Source: DATJGF01 sp035495315
Lineage (GTDB): Bacteria > Verrucomicrobiota > Verrucomicrobiia > Limisphaerales > UBA8199
DNA: 64,000 bases
Direction: 5' to 3'
Assembly: GCA_035495315.1 (NCBI GenBank)
Contig: DATJGF010000196.1
Span: 8,977-72,976 of the forward strand
The position numbers and the translations under genes are program-made. Within the stretch, counting starts at the first letter, position 1. Every line of letters begins with the position of its first letter. Under the pieces are notes generated by a model, which did not search any database, had not been told where the DNA came from, and saw only the letters and a program-made list of their open reading frames with translations. Shown in pieces: positions 26,201-32,963 of this stretch.

Positions 26201-26679
26201 ACGAAATAGGGTCGACCGCCCTCGGTGGTCCCGGCGTCGAGCACTTTGGCGATGTTTGGATGGTCCATCAATGCCAGAGCCTGCCGCTCTACCTCGAAGC
26301 GGGCGACCACCTGGTTGGTGTCCATCCCAAGCTTGATGACTTTGAGGGCGACCTTGCGGCGTACCGGTTCCTTTTGCTCCGCCAACCACACCGCTCCGAA
26401 GCCGCCCTCACCGAGTTTTTCCAGCAACTTGTAACGGCCGATCATCGCACCAACTGTTTCCGCCGGCGGCGCTTCGACGTGGACGGTGGTTTGCCCAAAG
26501 ATCGTGTCGGGGACATCGTGTGCCGCCAAGAGTGCTTCGACCTCCCGTCGCATGGCAGGATCTGGACATTCCTGTTCCAGGAAGCGGATGCGCTCCTCGG
26601 GGCTGCCGAGTTCTACGGCTGCCTCAAACAGCGACACCAGCCTTCCAGGCGACTGCTTGCATGACTCACTTTCGTTCAT
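23281..26679 (-). CDS. Membrane serine/threonine protein kinase with C-terminal WD40 propellers
   Basis: The product is 1132 residues. The kinase domain spans residues about 83-375: glycine loop LGEGGFGAVW, catalytic lysine in VALKVIKLGMD, HRDLKPSNVLVTLHD, DFGIAK, and the activation-segment end GTPAYVSPEQAE. A transmembrane helix near 405-425 (AAVIAAALVTLLLVAGVIGT) and an alanine-rich coiled coil lead into about 14 WD40 repeats (for example SIAFSPDGKRLATGSRHGIV, RIWDAATGG), enough for two propellers. The topology implies a cytoplasmic kinase and an extracytoplasmic sensor. Just before the kinase end lies an odd insertion, QARVQSQFANRKSQIP, encoded by near-repeated GATTTGCGAATTGCGATT units. 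It follows the ECF sigma gene by 58 bases, a common pairing in this phylum in which the kinase is thought to control the sigma factor. Confidence 0.9.
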   Translation of the reverse strand: MNESESCKQSPGRLVSLFEAAVELGSPEERIRFLEQECPDPAMRREVEALLAAHDVPDTIFGQTTVHVEAPPAETVGAMIGRYKLLEKLGEGGFGAVWLAEQKEPVRRKVALKVIKLGMDTNQVVARFEVERQALALMDHPNIAKVLDAGTTEGGRPYFVMELVRGIPITKFCDANKLSTYERLDLFIKVCHAVQHAHQKGIIHRDLKPSNVLVTLHDSVPVPKVIDFGIAKATQQELTDKTIHTMFQQFIGTPAYVSPEQAEMSGLDVDTRSDIYSLGVLLYELLTGTTPFDTKELVESGLDEMRKIIREREPVRPSTRLTQHQARVQSQFANRKSQIPSDLDWIVMKCLEKDRTRRYETANGLAADLRRHLHGEPVLARPPTTAYRVQKFVRRNKAAVIAAALVTLLLVAGVIGTSFGLVRARRERANAERAASVANRANAEAQKARAAAEANAQKLEENLYFNRIALAHRELTADPPIIHLAEELLDACPPTMRDWEWHCLKRARFAEPLIMTNNDSKEAYSIAFSPEGRFLAAACGNGQVRIWNLATEQLERTLAAHSNYAFSVAFHPDGHRLASVGADGRVSLWDWTTGVELHSWPGPLGAEDGTAYSLAFSADGRNLAAPYQGGMAAVWDTETFAQRYTLPGHEKRVVSIAFSPDGKRLATGSRHGIVRIWDAATGGLLREMGELGKPLSWVGFRPGSREVAAASFDSAVRLWDLDSPGLKPRQEFRAHYSTVRGAAFSIDGKRLATVGDDGVVALWDPDSGRQVLAGSSISRNPLCVQFSLDGTRMAVSLASGTVYVRDGTPLTGLEDKSLLTLSYPGGIFDMDLSVAGQSLACVGINSDDKAGFKVGPVRVWELGQDRVRRTLAMPGHVAFTLAFDPTGRFLAATGDDAVNPNHRLTVWDLNRDGAQIPFEQFDVNGIWETIAYSPDGKRLVAGGSDKQLDVWDAQTGRKIGVIGNHDREIRALEFSPNGHYLASGSVDAIKLWDAARLDERQDPLLTLSRSRYGDVSLAFSPDGTRLAFASDAGTVHVRDIASTNVVPTLESRAHGFLTLAFSPDGMWIASGGRDCTVKIWEAGTGRLRHTFRGQKDQINRVAFAQLPQGLRLLSASMDGTVKYWDVTALEKE

Positions 26680-26737
26680 CGTTCCATTTCATCTGGCGAT
26701 ATTTCGCCTCCAGAAACGACATCCGAAGGAAGAAGAG

Positions 26738-27298
26738 TTAACTTTCTGACTTTAAGTCGCGGCTCAGCCAGGCCCTGGCAAATGACCAATCGCGTTGTAC
26801 CGTTTTTTCTGAAACGCCAAGGATCATCGCAATTTCCTTCAGTTCCATTCCGGTAAAAAGGTGCAGCTTGACTACTTCGGCTTTCCGTGCGTCGAAGACG
26901 GCCAGCCGATCGAGAGCGTCGCTGACCCGCAGACATTTCTCATCATCCGCGGCAACCGCCAGATCCACTAATTCCAGATCTACGCGTTCGAGCTGTCCTC
27001 CGTGTCGGAGGCGCAACTTTCGGCGAGCGTTATCGACGAGGATACGGCGCATCGCTTCGGCGGCCGCGCTGAAGAAATGTTCCCGTCCCCGCCATTCCTG
27101 CCGGTTCGATTGTCCCAGCCGAAGCCAAGCCTCATGAACCAAGGCCGTGGCTTGCAGCGTCTGCCCGGGCCTTTCTTGAGCCATCCTATGCGCTGCGAGC
27201 CGACGCAGTTCTTCGTAAACCAGTGGCAAAAGCTCTTCAGCGGCTTTGGGATTGCCCGACTCGATGGCGCTGAGCAGTTGGGTAACGTCGCCGGGCAT
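26738..27298 (-). CDS. ECF sigma factor, kinase-associated type
   Basis: The product is 186 residues. Region 2 is visible in YEELRRLAAHRMAQERPGQT, ATALVHEAWLRL and HFFSAAAEAMRRILVDNARR (the DNA-melting part). Region 4 is the helix-turn-helix in GMELKEIAMILGVSEKTVQR, DWSFARAWL. The opening (VTQLLSAIESGNPKAAEELL) and overall pattern are those of the ECF group found beside serine/threonine kinases in Acidobacteria, Planctomycetes and Verrucomicrobia. No anti-sigma factor gene is present, consistent with control by phosphorylation through the downstream WD40 kinase (inference from the group). Confidence 0.9.
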   Translation of the reverse strand: MPGDVTQLLSAIESGNPKAAEELLPLVYEELRRLAAHRMAQERPGQTLQATALVHEAWLRLGQSNRQEWRGREHFFSAAAEAMRRILVDNARRKLRLRHGGQLERVDLELVDLAVAADDEKCLRVSDALDRLAVFDARKAEVVKLHLFTGMELKEIAMILGVSEKTVQRDWSFARAWLSRDLKSES

Positions 27299-27494
27299 GG
27301 GGCGAGTCTATCTACGGCGAGGGCAGATGACCAACGCGAAATTGCTCAAGTTTGCTCAAGAAAGATCCTCGGTTTGCGGGCAATTTCGAAAAGACAAGGA
27401 CCACTTCTGGGGGTTTGCTAGCTGCTTATGGAAGTTGTTCGAATGAACTTGCTGCCGATGCTGATTCTGGCAAGACTCCAACCGCGAAACCGGT

Positions 27495-27584
27495 GGAAGG
27501 GTGGCTGAGTGGTTAAAGGCACCTGACTCGAAATCAGGCGTAGGGGTAACCCTACCGGAGGTTCGAATCCTCTCCCTTCCGCCA
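27495..27584 (+). tRNA. tRNA-Ser (anticodon CGA), CCA encoded
   Basis: A complete class II tRNA. The acceptor stem GGAAGGG pairs with CCCTTCC. The anticodon arm CCTGA / TCAGG encloses the loop CTCGAAA with anticodon CGA at 27529-27531. There is a long variable arm (GCGTAGGGGTAACCCTAC region), a T arm with GGTTCGAATCC, discriminator G and encoded CCA at 27582-27584. It decodes UCG. Its first 39-40 bases occur twice more upstream as orphan halves, so this copy is the reconstituted gene at the right edge of the tandem insertions. Confidence 0.97.
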
Positions 27585-27753
27585 ATCTTAACAGGAGGGT
27601 GTAATTACCGAGTTTTTCTAGTGTTTCGCGCTCTCTAATAGCTTCTAACTATGTCTAAACTATGCCTATGGGAGGGTTAATAGAGCATTAACGTTCATAT
27701 TAGCTCAGTCGATTTTCCGACTTGTTCGGGGGTTCTGCAGGTCCTCCCGGCCT

Positions 27754-28389
27754 TTGTTTCCCTTACCCGCGCAATTTCAGCTCGTCTCAAAGGATGTGGC
27801 GAACGCAGCGAGGGCGCTTTTATTCCATCCCGGTAACGACTTCGATCACCTGCTGCTGAAAGGTAGTCAACCCGCCTTGCTGAATGCCGGAGCGGGGTGT
27901 ATTTTAAGGTTGGCTTTGAACCCTGACGCCTTCCTGTTGGTTGAAGACAACGAGAATGATGTAATTCTCATTCGCAAAGCATTGCTCAAGGCCAACGTTC
28001 TTAATCCTCTCGTCGTGGTGAGAAATGCAGAAGAGGCGATCGCCTATTTCATGGGCATCGGCGCCTACAAGAATCGAGATGAATTTCCTCTGCCTTCGCT
28101 GGTCCTACTGGACCTGAGACTTCCAGGGATGAACGGCCTCGACTTCTTGAAGTGGTTGCGCGAGCAACCAGGATTCGGCACAACTCGCGTCGTTGTGCTC
28201 ACGGGCTCAACTATCGGGAGAGACGTGAACGAGGCTTACCAGCGCGGCGCAAATTCATTTCTTACGAAGGGGGATTTTGAAAGGTTCGTTGAAATAGCTA
28301 ATGCACTCAGCGGCTACTGGCTCTGGATGGACAAAGCCCCAGAGACCCACAGGCCATCGCAAACTCCGAAGCGGACGACTCCTAGCTAG
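27754..28389 (+). CDS. Single-domain response regulator (Rcp1/CheY-like)
   Basis: The longest frame gives 211 residues, but the receiver domain only begins at about residue 58: FLLVEDNENDVILIRKALLK (acidic E64-D65), phospho-acceptor D120 in LVLLDLRLPGMNGLDF, VVVLTGST, and SFLTKGDFERF. The first about 57 residues have no domain character. A TTG start at 27910 or 27916 would give a normal-sized protein of about 155 residues, so the start is uncertain. The NExDxxLxxxAL spacing fits the Rcp1 class that works with phytochrome-like or PAS kinases. No kinase is adjacent; the nearest is the multi-PAS kinase 4.6 kb downstream. Confidence 0.8.
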   Translation: MFPLPAQFQLVSKDVANAARALLFHPGNDFDHLLLKGSQPALLNAGAGCILRLALNPDAFLLVEDNENDVILIRKALLKANVLNPLVVVRNAEEAIAYFMGIGAYKNRDEFPLPSLVLLDLRLPGMNGLDFLKWLREQPGFGTTRVVVLTGSTIGRDVNEAYQRGANSFLTKGDFERFVEIANALSGYWLWMDKAPETHRPSQTPKRTTPS

Positions 28390-28392
28390 AAA

Positions 28393-28743
28393 CTAAGAGA
28401 TTGCCGATTTCTTTTTAGGAGGCGGAGGACGCTCAGAAGATGACCGTGCGCCCAATCCCGAGGCCTGTTGCAACAGATCCGCTTTGAGGCGAATGCTGTG
28501 GCCCGTTAACTCCAGCAACCCGCCCTCCTGCGCTTGAGATGCGGACACCGCACCATTGGTCATGGAGAAGAGCCGGGCAATGCCCTGCTGGGGATATTCG
28601 GTCGCCATCGAGGCTAGCAGGTCTGAGGTGAAGGCCGCGATCCCACATCTCCGCTGTGGAGGGCTGAGCCTCAATGACGGTAGTATAGCCTGGAGCAGTG
28701 CAAAATCGCTCAAGGCTGCGGCCGCCAGCTCCGGTGTCGCCAT
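28393..28743 (-). pseudogene. Fragment resembling the N-terminus of the family 4 glycosyltransferase
   Basis: Residues about 27-62 of this 116-codon frame (LSPPQRRCGIAAFTSDLLAS, MATEYPQQGIARLFSMTN) parallel the start of the glycosyltransferase at 2864-5143 (LPRKCGIATFTRDLLSAVAE). The Cys-Gly-Ile-Ala-x-Phe-Thr core and the following helix match. Nothing after residue 62 matches, and the C-terminal tail is low-complexity (SSSERPPPPKKKSAIS). I read it as a chimera of a gene fragment, possibly still translated, without catalytic parts. Confidence 0.5.
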
Positions 28744-28823
28744 GGTGACAGAAAGCTGAGCCGAGCCCGGCGCGTAGTTGGTCGTGAAAGTGCGAGCCCC
28801 GAATGTCAGCTGCTAAATGTTAA

Positions 28824-29228
28824 TTAAGCTGCCTTGCTCAGACCTTGCTTATCTTGATAATCCCAGCCGCGACGGACGGATTCGCGATAACTTTGCCAAT
28901 CGCGGTCTTTGTAGGTTTCTCGCCAGTCCCTTTCAAGTTCACTCTCAAGCACGGTATCCCAGTGCGTGAATCGGTTGCCGTATTGCGAACGGGCGCCATA
29001 ACCAAAGCGGTAGGCGTCCTCAGTCTCCTCGTAATTTGGTACGCCACGAGGAGGAATCGCTTCTTTCCCTGCCGCCTGTTTCACCGTGTCACCCACGTGC
29101 TGGTGAGTATCAGGTTCATGACCACCAACATCGTGTTTTGTCTGGTCCCAATCGCGTTTGAACGCGGCTTTCACCTTCTCCCAAGACGATTCGTTCTGTT
29201 TATTCCACCATTTTGGATTTTTTTGCAT
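28824..29228 (-). CDS. Hypothetical Trp/Tyr-rich charged protein
   Basis: From MQKNPKWWNKQNESSWEKVK at 29228 (135 residues) the chain is highly charged, with repeated aromatic/acidic motifs: FKRDWDQTKHDVGGHEPDTH, YGNRFTHWDTVLESELERDW, WQSYRESVRRGWDY. Such proteins with a DVGG...D linker and a W-D-x-V-E-x-x-L-x-x-D-W segment occur widely in soil bacteria as small stress-type proteins of unknown function. That family link is recalled from pattern only. Upstream in-frame codons to 29369 lack this character, so I prefer the shorter start. Confidence 0.6.
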   Translation of the reverse strand: MQKNPKWWNKQNESSWEKVKAAFKRDWDQTKHDVGGHEPDTHQHVGDTVKQAAGKEAIPPRGVPNYEETEDAYRFGYGARSQYGNRFTHWDTVLESELERDWRETYKDRDWQSYRESVRRGWDYQDKQGLSKAA

Positions 29229-29621
29229 AATGCCGCTATCATAAATTGGATTAATCCAAAGTGGCATTGGGTAGGAGCCTACTTTGCGATGGGCAGTCCA
29301 CCCGTAGGCCATTTTCGCGTAGCATTGGTTTTGTTGACCGCCCCGGCCCGAAGTACGTGCCACGGCCACGGGTTTGGGCGGATAAAGGCGAAGATTCTGG
29401 AAAAGGCGAAATTGTACCCGGACACTTCGGCTCCGCCAGCCTCATAGCGGCGCGGATTTCGGGGCTGATCAAAAGCTCCTGGCAGTCGTCATTCTGGGTG
29501 CGGTCGCCCCCGCAGATTCAAGCTTTTCTACCGAAAGACGCTGACATGAGACAACATCCTGTTCCTACATCAACAATGAGCCGACGACCGAAACTGAAGG
29601 CCTAGGGCGAGGTTTACTTTC
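29229..29621. other. Intergenic, nothing convincing
   Basis: Several short frames overlap on both strands. None has a domain or signal sequence. No strong inverted repeat is seen. Confidence 0.35.
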
Positions 29622-30725
29622 CTAATACACGTAGACGCCAAGATCCCATGCTCCGGATAATGGCCGTGCAGTGCCGGCCTTGTCGGTGGTGAAGATCGAG
29701 GCGAGATTGAGCGCGGCCTTAATAGCCGGTGAACCGGTGGCCAGATGAGGATCGAAGCCAGTCGCGGCGGCGTTTACAAAACGCGGGTCTAACGGAATCG
29801 TGCTGCCGAGATAGTGTGAATAATCTGACCCTCCATCGGTGAAATTGAAATCGCGGTAACCATTTCCGAAGGAGAGATTCCTATCGACAATGATGCCAGT
29901 GCCGTGAGCATCGTAAGAGCCAATGGCGTAGTGGCCGTTTTTGTAAAAGATATTGTTTCGGATCTCGATCCCATTCAACGATTGCCAAAGGATGATGCCA
30001 TCGGTGCCGTTGAAGGCCATGACATTGTTATAGACTTTGAGATTGCTAACGGTGCTGTAGCCGGCGATTTGCAAACCGCACGCGGAGTTGGCAACGAGAA
30101 CGTTATTAAGGACAAGCTCATATTGGCCACAAAGGTACAATCCGTGATCGAGATTGCTGCCGGGGCGGCCGTTGTGATAAATACGATTAGCGATGTAGAC
30201 ATTCCCCGAGGTCCCTTCATTTGAGTAGATGCCATCTTTGCCCTCGGTGCTCGTACTGGCCGGGTTGCCGTTATGATGAATATTGCAGTGAAGGATTTGG
30301 TTCTCATTACCCCAGATGGTAATGCCGCCCTTGGTCCCGTTCCTGATTTCAAAACCATCGACGACGTTGTAGTTGCCATCGATATAGATGCCGACGTTGC
30401 GATCGGCTGCGTTGCGTCCATCGAGCACCGCCCCTCCCCGAGGCTGGGCACGCAAAACAATTGGACTGGAAGCGCTACCACTTTTTCCAAGGTGCAGACC
30501 CCACCCGCGCGAATAATCCGTATAGACGCCGGGCTTTACCAGGATGGTATCGCCAGGTTTGGCCAGATTATAAGCGCGGGTCACCGTCCGCAGTGGTTGC
30601 ACTGAGCTTCCCGGGTTGCTGTCGCTCCCTTGAATCGCAACGTACAAAGTGGCTGCCATGGCCTGGATACGCCCGATTCCCAGCAGCAAGAATAGAAGTT
30701 TGGTAAGAACAACTGCATTTCTCAT
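29622..30725 (-). CDS. Secreted right-handed parallel beta-helix protein (DUF1565 / pectate lyase-like)
   Basis: The product is 367 residues. A signal peptide (MRNAVVLTKLLFLLLGIGRI, then QAMAATLYVA) precedes the DUF1565 start (GSDSNPGSSVQPLRTVTRAY, NLAKPGDTILVKPGVYTD). Parallel-helix turns follow with stacked Asn and Gly: NYNVVDGFEIRNGTKGGITI, NQILHCNIHHNGN, VYIANRIYHNG, LVLNNVLVANSACGLQI, LKVYNNVMAFNGTDGIIL, IEIRNNIFYKNG. This fold serves polysaccharide lyases and hydrolases. No Ca-binding or catalytic set can be assigned by eye, so the activity is open. It lies alone between a hypothetical gene and the WKNHG protein. Confidence 0.82.
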   Translation of the reverse strand: MRNAVVLTKLLFLLLGIGRIQAMAATLYVAIQGSDSNPGSSVQPLRTVTRAYNLAKPGDTILVKPGVYTDYSRGWGLHLGKSGSASSPIVLRAQPRGGAVLDGRNAADRNVGIYIDGNYNVVDGFEIRNGTKGGITIWGNENQILHCNIHHNGNPASTSTEGKDGIYSNEGTSGNVYIANRIYHNGRPGSNLDHGLYLCGQYELVLNNVLVANSACGLQIAGYSTVSNLKVYNNVMAFNGTDGIILWQSLNGIEIRNNIFYKNGHYAIGSYDAHGTGIIVDRNLSFGNGYRDFNFTDGGSDYSHYLGSTIPLDPRFVNAAATGFDPHLATGSPAIKAALNLASIFTTDKAGTARPLSGAWDLGVYVY

Positions 30726-30900
30726 GGCCCCAAAATGCAGCTGCTATGGTTTCTCGTTAATCCTTGCCGCTCTGGTTCTTATGTCAGTACATCCGCGAGC
30801 TTTGCGTCGGTGTTTGTCTGACAAAGCAAGTCCAAAGTCCAAGGTCCTAAAGGCCAAGAGCTGTCGTGCTGAGGACTAAGCCCGAAGGGCTGAGCGACTT

Positions 30901-31677
30901 TTACTTTCCGCAATCGGACTGTGCGGCGGCCGAAACGTAGGCGTCTTGTTCTTCCTCAGAAATGAGATTGGCGGCAACGAGTGCATCCGTTGCCTTGGCC
31001 ATTTCGGAGACGTAAGCGCCGTGATTTTTCCATTTGCCTCCAGTGGTGGGGCCAGCGCAGGGCACGAGACCGGCGATGACACTGGGGTCAAGCCTGGCCG
31101 TCACCTGCACGTTGTCGAAAAAAACATCGCCCGGGATGCTGTTCCCATAAGACCGAAAGTCTTCCAATACTACGAAGAACGACGTTAGGTTATGGGCCGC
31201 GGCCACGGCAGTGAAATCAATGTCGTAGTGGTGCCATTGCCCATCTGTCGTGAGCAGGGTTCCGCCAGGAATCAGCTCCGATGCGATTGTCCCAGCCAGC
31301 CAGAAGGGGCCCGGGTTGGAAGTATCCGGGTTGATCCCGACGAAGCCGCCGTTATCGAGTGGCGGCACGGGCACGGGGGAGGCCAGAAAATCGAAGCTGA
31401 TGGTGAGGTGCTGAACCGCCGGGTTGACCGGCCCTGGTACGTCGCCGAACATGTCTCCGCCGAAGTCTACGTCCGTGAAGCTAAGCACGTTGTTGGCGGG
31501 ATTGAGCGGATCGGAGACGATCATGCCGAAATGCGACCCGCCAAAGTGTCCGACCCATTGGTCGAGGTTTCCCGCCTCGAAGTTGTCGGCGAAGATGGTG
31601 ATTTGGGCGTGAATAGCGATTGGAGCGGCGAACAGTGCCACGGCGTAAGCAGCTGAGATAATAATTTTGTCTTTCAT
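30901..31677 (-). CDS. Secreted protein with laminin-G-like domain and C-terminal WKNHG module
   Basis: The product is 258 residues from MKDKIIISAAYAVALFAAPI at 31677, with cleavage near IHAQ. The middle (FADNFEAGNLDQWVGHFGGS, HLTISFDFLASPVPVPP, GQWHHYDIDFTAVAAAHNLT, VFFDNVQVTARLD) is a jelly-roll carbohydrate-binding-like domain. The C-terminal about 55 residues (PCAGPTTGGKWKNHGAYVSE, AANLISEEEQDAYVSAAAQS, DCGK) are a separate module with two conserved cysteines, shared with the protein at 37781-38923. It sits downstream of an ECF sigma gene on the same strand, 238 bases away, with its own promoter-like sequence. Confidence 0.75.
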   Translation of the reverse strand: MKDKIIISAAYAVALFAAPIAIHAQITIFADNFEAGNLDQWVGHFGGSHFGMIVSDPLNPANNVLSFTDVDFGGDMFGDVPGPVNPAVQHLTISFDFLASPVPVPPLDNGGFVGINPDTSNPGPFWLAGTIASELIPGGTLLTTDGQWHHYDIDFTAVAAAHNLTSFFVVLEDFRSYGNSIPGDVFFDNVQVTARLDPSVIAGLVPCAGPTTGGKWKNHGAYVSEMAKATDALVAANLISEEEQDAYVSAAAQSDCGK

Positions 31678-31705
31678 AGGGTTTCCTGCCTGAGGGGATG
31701 CGTCC

Positions 31706-31734
31706 TTTAGACCACTCTCCGGGGATTTCGTCAA
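31706..31734 (-). promoter_or_regulatory. Candidate promoter for the WKNHG-module secreted protein
   Basis: On the reverse strand TTGACG (31734-31729) and TCTAAA (31711-31706) are separated by 17 bases, about 29 bases before the start codon. The -35 matches the housekeeping consensus well, while the -10 matches moderately (TxTAAx). It is also reminiscent of a TCTAA-type ECF -10. Confidence 0.4.
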
Positions 31735-31915
31735 GAACATCCTGCTTTGACTTTGTTGCCATCGTTGCCATAGGTGCGGACGGCAGCTAGCTTGCATTAT
31801 GCGGCTGTCAAAAGTACGGACCCCCAACCAAAGTATCCAAAACACAGACCTTCAACCGCCGACTCGCCGCTGACAAGACAGTTCGGGTTTGAGCCGAACC
31901 GGTCTGTTGTTCCAA

Positions 31916-32521
31916 TTAACCACACGCCGGCTCGGCGAGCCGCAACTCGAAGAGCGAAGGCCCGTTCGGCGCACCGTGACTTGGGCTCTCGAGGCTGCCA
32001 GATACTGGCATTTCGCGCCGCGATGTTGCCCCTGTGTCCGTGACGATTGATTGCTGGAGTTGCGCAATTCCGCGGGAAATACGGGACCGAACTGTGCCGA
32101 CTGGGACCTCCAGAATATCAGCGATTTCTTTATACGAATAGTCTTCCATATAAAAGAGGTTGAGCGCCGCCTGGAAGGGTTCCTGTACCTTCCCGAGAAG
32201 TTCGAGCACTAAGGCTCCGTCAAGGCTGTTGACCATTTCCGGTGAGATGATGGGTAGATCTTCATTTACGTCGCTCAGCTCAAAATGTGGGAAGCGCATC
32301 GCCTTCTTGCGGATCTTGAGGAACTCCCGATGCAGGACTGTGAACAACCACGACTTGACTTTACGGCGATCTCGCAATTGGTGTCCCCTTGTCGACCAGA
32401 TAGAGAACGCTTCCTGCGTAAGATCGCCCGCCTCGGCCTCCGTGCGTGTCAGGCTGAAAGCGAATCGGTAAAGCGCTTCATAATGCTGTGTTACGATCTG
32501 TTCAAAATGATCTGACGACAT
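31916..32521 (-). CDS. ECF-type RNA polymerase sigma factor
   Basis: The product is 201 residues. Region 2: YEALYRFAFSLTRTEAEAGD, LTQEAFSIWSTRGHQLRD, VKSWLFTVLHREFLKIRKK. Region 4: FQAALNLFYMEDYSYKEIAD, ILEVPVGTVRSRISRGIAQL. The tail is extended by about 40 residues (TSRREMPVSG...LRLAEPACG). No anti-sigma gene is adjacent. The next gene downstream is the secreted WKNHG protein, so that protein and perhaps its relative at 37781 are candidate targets (inference only; no shared promoter motif was proven). Confidence 0.88.
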   Translation of the reverse strand: MSSDHFEQIVTQHYEALYRFAFSLTRTEAEAGDLTQEAFSIWSTRGHQLRDRRKVKSWLFTVLHREFLKIRKKAMRFPHFELSDVNEDLPIISPEMVNSLDGALVLELLGKVQEPFQAALNLFYMEDYSYKEIADILEVPVGTVRSRISRGIAQLQQSIVTDTGATSRREMPVSGSLESPSHGAPNGPSLFELRLAEPACG

Positions 32522-32567
32522 AAGGTAGTTTCGATGGTGCTTCTCACGGCGCTATCCTTCCCGAGAA

Positions 32568-32879
32568 TCAATCGGGAGGCAATGGGACCAAGGGGCTAGC
32601 CGTATGGCCCTCGCGCACTCGCGAATCTGGATTGCTCCTGCGTGCAGACAATTCCACGCAGGGTATTTGGTTATAGCTCAGGAACCGGTTAACAAGGGGA
32701 GGTGAACTCCAATTTGCGAGCGTAGTCAGTAGAATGCGGTCGAGATCACGTGCCTTCCAAGCCACAATCCATGCGGCGGCGAACGCCGTGGCAGATTCAG
32801 GTGTGAACCCGGTGCGGGAGGCGCACGCTAATGACATGGTCGGTTTGCAGATTCGTGGGGCAGGGATTATGATCATCAT
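32568..32879 (-). pseudogene. Possible remnant of a SnoaL/NTF2-like protein
   Basis: The reverse frame contains TPESATAFAAAWIVAWKARD, LDRIL followed by WSSPPLVNRFL. This recalls the start of SnoaL-like proteins (aaxFaxxWxxAWNxxDLDxIL...SSPxv). The middle of the expected domain (the Tyr-x-Asp-Asp stretch) is missing or garbled, and the frame ends soon after. Low confidence. The rest of the 442-base gap up to the kinase start shows nothing else. Confidence 0.35.
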
Positions 32880-32963
32880 AAGTTACTCGTAGGCTCTTGA
32901 CCCCCAGCTCTGGGCACCGTCGCGGCTTGTCCCGGGTGCCTGCTCCGGCGGTTCTTTTCTGCC

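Larger units (their letters stand above)
22766..27494. mobile_element. Candidate integrated element B between tRNA-Ser half-gene 2 and the intact tRNA-Ser
   Basis: The segment is about 4.7 kb, bounded on the left by half-gene copy 2 with its conserved block and on the right by the intact tRNA. The cargo is just an ECF sigma factor and a WD40 serine/threonine kinase. In this reading the element supplied a new 5' half and promoter to the tRNA gene, leaving the old 5' half behind. No recombinase gene is seen. Confidence 0.5.

Noticed and set aside
13877..27494. A tyrosine or serine integrase expected for tRNA-bounded elements
   Set aside because: I looked for the typical R-H-R-Y or serine recombinase patterns in both strands of the segment and found none; mobility is therefore stated only as inference.
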